From assembly GCA_937872925.1 (NCBI GenBank), contig CALMUT010000286.1, forward strand, positions 1-34,769: DNA of 34,769 nt, in the 5' to 3' direction. The translations under genes were made by a program, and so were the position numbers. Numbering within the stretch: position 1 is the first letter of the stretch; each line of letters opens with the position of its first letter. The notes below the pieces were generated by a model. That model was not told the origin of the DNA. It worked only from the letters and a program-made list of their open reading frames with translations, and did no database searches. This DNA is from an uncultured Myxococcales bacterium. GTDB taxonomy: Bacteria > Myxococcota_A > Polyangia > Polyangiales > Polyangiaceae. Shown piece by piece: positions 33,391 through 34,769 of the stretch.

Positions 33391-33407
33391 CCAGCACAAA
33401 ACGGCTC

Positions 33408-33436
33408 GGCCTGCGTGGGTCCCTCCCACGCAGGCC
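33408..33436. other. Perfect 12-bp hairpin upstream of the toxin-antitoxin pair
   Basis: GGCCTGCGTGGG and CCCACGCAGGCC pair perfectly with a 5-nt loop. No long T run follows on either strand, although a TTTT lies a few bases on in the minus direction. It may insulate the toxin-antitoxin genes from upstream transcription. Confidence 0.45.
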
Positions 33437-33475
33437 TCAGTACGTCCATTGCCCCGACAACTGGCGGCTAGGTGC

Positions 33476-33481
33476 TATGCT
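33476..33481 (+). promoter_or_regulatory. -10-like box close to a GTG start
   Basis: TATGCT ends 6 nt before the GTG at 33488, so a transcript from it would begin at or next to the start codon (leaderless). No -35 at normal spacing is evident. Confidence 0.25.
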
Positions 33482-33487
33482 TGGTCT

Positions 33488-33712
33488 GTGAACGCGCTCA
33501 AAGCACATGTGAAGAACGGGCAAATCGTGCTCGATGAACCGAGCGAGCTCGACGAAGGCGCAGAGCTGCTCGTGTTTCCGGTAAGTGACGACATGGACGC
33601 CGAGGACCGTGCCGAACTGAACGCGATGCTCGACGAGAGTTTCCAGCAACTGGACGCTGGCGATACCATCGACGGACCCACGTACCTGGCGGAGCTCCGA
33701 GCGAGGTTGTGA
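33488..33712 (+). CDS. Antitoxin of a type II toxin-antitoxin pair (74 aa)
   Basis: From the GTG at 33488 the protein begins NALKAHVKNGQIVLDEPSELDEGAEL in character: a short swapped-hairpin-like N-terminus (V-NGQIVLDEP) known from small antitoxins that precede RelE/ParE toxins. The acidic C-terminal half (DMDAEDRAELNAMLDES, then a tail ending AELRARL) would wrap the toxin. It has no visible ribosome binding site. The stop overlaps the toxin start by 4 nt (GTGA), the usual coupling in such pairs. The complex would be expected to repress its own promoter. Confidence 0.8.
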   Translation: MNALKAHVKNGQIVLDEPSELDEGAELLVFPVSDDMDAEDRAELNAMLDESFQQLDAGDTIDGPTYLAELRARL

Positions 33713-34002
33713 ACTACCGATTTACCGGCCGTGCGCGGTTGGAAATCGAACGCCACGACACTTGGTGGCGTGGCAATCGTCCTGCGGCGCCATCGCTTTT
33801 TCTCCAAGAGCTGATTGCGGCAATCGAGCACGCCGTGAACCATCCCTTGCTCGGCAAGGTCTATCGAGACGCCGCTCGTCCGGGCGTGCGCTACGTGATT
33901 CTGCCGCGCACACAGCGCAAGCTCTACTACGTGATCCGCAACGACGAGGTCGTCTTCATGGCCGTCTGGGGCGGACGACGAGAGCGCGGACCCAAGCTCT
34001 AG
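33709..34002 (+). CDS. RelE/ParE-family toxin (97 aa)
   Basis: A GTG at 33709 overlaps the antitoxin stop. The sequence has the RelE/ParE fold pattern: N-terminal strand NYRFTGRARLEIE, a helical hairpin (APSLFLQELIAAIEHAV), PLLGKVYRDAARPGVRYVILPRT and paired C-terminal strands KLYYVIRNDEVVFMAVWGG ending RRERGPKL. Length and the basic C-terminus fit. RelE members cut mRNA at ribosomes and ParE members poison gyrase; sequence alone does not tell which. It may stabilise this repeat-rich, recombination-prone area. Confidence 0.85.
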   Translation: MNYRFTGRARLEIERHDTWWRGNRPAAPSLFLQELIAAIEHAVNHPLLGKVYRDAARPGVRYVILPRTQRKLYYVIRNDEVVFMAVWGGRRERGPKL

Positions 34003-34102
34003 GTCTTCCTCCTTAGCCGCTGAAATCACGCTCCGAAACGCGTCTGCGCACTCAATCTCGCGTCGACCAAAAAGCGCGTGTAAGCTCAAAGACGCGCCAG
34101 GA

Positions 34103-34260
34103 GGCACCCCCGCCCGAAGGTAGTCTGACCTGCTGGGTACAAGGTCTGTACCTGGCACCCCCGCCCGAAGGTAGTCTGACCTGCTGAGGCCGGTACAAGG
34201 TCTGTACCTCGGGCTATGACTCAGCCTCGAGTGAGGGCGGTGATTTCGCACCACGCGGGT
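34103..34260 (+). repeat. Dispersed intergenic repeat, copies 2 and 3 in tandem
   Basis: A 51-bp unit (GGCACCCCCGCCCGAAGGTA, then GTCTGACCTGCTG and the hairpin GGTACAAGGTCTGTACC) starts at 34103 and again at 34154. The second unit extends through GACTCAGCCTCG to GATTTCGCACCACGCG, as in the copy near 11.3 kb. The stretch 34003-34280 holds no gene. Confidence 0.8.
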
Positions 34261-34280
34261 GCCTTGTGGCTAGGCGCATG

Positions 34281-34697
34281 CTAGCTGGAATCTCCGCCGC
34301 TGTCGGTGCCGGCGTCCGGGCACGGGCCCTTGTGGGCCCAGGGCTCGTCAACGAACCCGTACCCCGTGCTCGTCACGGTCTCGCCTTGGCAACTGCAGAA
34401 CCAGAGCAGGATGGAGCCGCCGCAGCCCTGCCCGCACGTCTTGTCCGCAGCATCGCCGCATCCCGCAGTCTGGTATCCACATACGACGCACGCTGGTGCT
34501 CCGCCCGTCGTCCCACCAGAGCCGCCGGGCGAACCGCCGGTTGCGCCCGAGCCGCCCGTTGCGCCGGAGCCTCCGGATTGGCCGGCCGTGCCACTGCCTG
34601 CACTGCCGCCAGCAGAGGTGTCGTCGTCGTCGGTTGTGCCGCCACACGCCACTAGTGCTGCGAGGGCGGCCAGCAGCCATGCTCGGGTACGCAGCAT
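34281..34697 (-). CDS. Cys-rich lipoprotein with Gly/Ser linker (138 aa)
   Basis: The ATG at 34697-34695 has AGGA 8 nt upstream. The signal ends in lipobox LVAC (Cys18), followed by Thr/Asp residues, then a Gly/Ser/Ala linker (~28-65) with repeated GGSGATGG units. The C-terminal ~70 residues contain eight or more Cys (CVVC, GC, TC, GC, FCSC, PC), a small disulfide-stabilised domain. Surface location is likely; function unknown. The layout resembles the lipoproteins at 1-201 and 12882-13793. Confidence 0.8.
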   Translation of the reverse strand: MLRTRAWLLAALAALVACGGTTDDDDTSAGGSAGSGTAGQSGGSGATGGSGATGGSPGGSGGTTGGAPACVVCGYQTAGCGDAADKTCGQGCGGSILLWFCSCQGETVTSTGYGFVDEPWAHKGPCPDAGTDSGGDSS

Positions 34698-34753
34698 GCT
34701 GTGTATCCTAGCAGCTGAGCTTGCAGTCAGGCACGAACCCCGCGAAGCTCCGT

Positions 34754-34769
34754 AAGGCAGTCTGACCTG
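34754..34769 (+). repeat. Start of another dispersed-repeat copy at the right edge
   Basis: AAGGCAGTCTGACCTG matches the repeat core (AAGGTAGTCTGACCTG) with one change and runs off the window. Confidence 0.65.

Noticed and set aside
29991..34260. CRISPR array
   Set aside because: The repeats are either directly tandem without spacers or dispersed with irregular spacing, and no cas genes are present.

Overview
The window is high-GC DNA that looks like a myxobacterium (Myxococcota, probably the Polyangiales/Sorangiineae side). Supporting this are several lipoproteins with long Gly/Ala/Ser linkers after the lipobox, a MYXO-CTERM-type C-terminal sorting signal, Cys-rich repeats typical of the group (CGDG...EECDDG and DG.KNG...DVDCGG types), and a very large Ser/Thr kinase fused to a sigma-54 activator. 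I could run no database search, so all family calls come from motifs I can see.

Layout. 1-6.4 kb: ordinary envelope genes (small lipoproteins, two outer-membrane barrel-like proteins, a Cys-rich membrane protein, a TPR-like lipoprotein, a short coiled-coil protein, an alpha/beta hydrolase). 6.4-10.9 kb: a 1,482-residue kinase / NTPase / TPR / GAF / sigma-54 AAA+ / Fis-HTH regulator. 10.9-12.9 kb: low-complexity and dispersed-repeat DNA around a two-domain response regulator. 12.9-30.9 kb: one co-directional block holding a Cys-rich lipoprotein, a matrixin-like metalloprotease with a MYXO-CTERM tail, a ~2,000-residue lipoprotein reading frame broken by a TAA next to a run of 14 C, a propeller-like lipoprotein, a 2,492-residue SpvB/TcB/RHS protein with a Sec signal, and an immunity-type gene overlapping it by 4 nt. 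31.1-32.8 kb: a second RHS tip without the rest of the protein, carrying a different toxin and its own candidate immunity gene. 32.8-34.8 kb: a transposon ATPase remnant, a RelE/ParE-type toxin-antitoxin pair, dispersed repeats and another lipoprotein gene.

Main interpretation (inference). The 12.9-32.8 kb block resembles a Tc (insecticidal toxin complex) locus rebuilt as an exported, surface-associated polymorphic toxin system. The RHS protein has the TcB-TcC order (SpvB domain, FG-GAP repeats, TcB middle region, RHS shell, DPxGL, variable C-terminus) but also a signal peptide. The broken lipoprotein upstream has a long helical region and a C-terminus resembling TcA. The toxin tip comes in two versions: one with a candidate BECR-like nuclease and a CPCC zinc-ribbon immunity protein, the other with an L,D-transpeptidase-like active site and an exported HEAT-like immunity protein. 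Both toxin-immunity units are followed at nearly the same distance by the same transposon end, and both are bounded by fragments of one dispersed repeat. A 187-bp stretch shared by the two tips differs at only one base. This suggests a toxin-swapping cassette array that recombines through the RHS tip.
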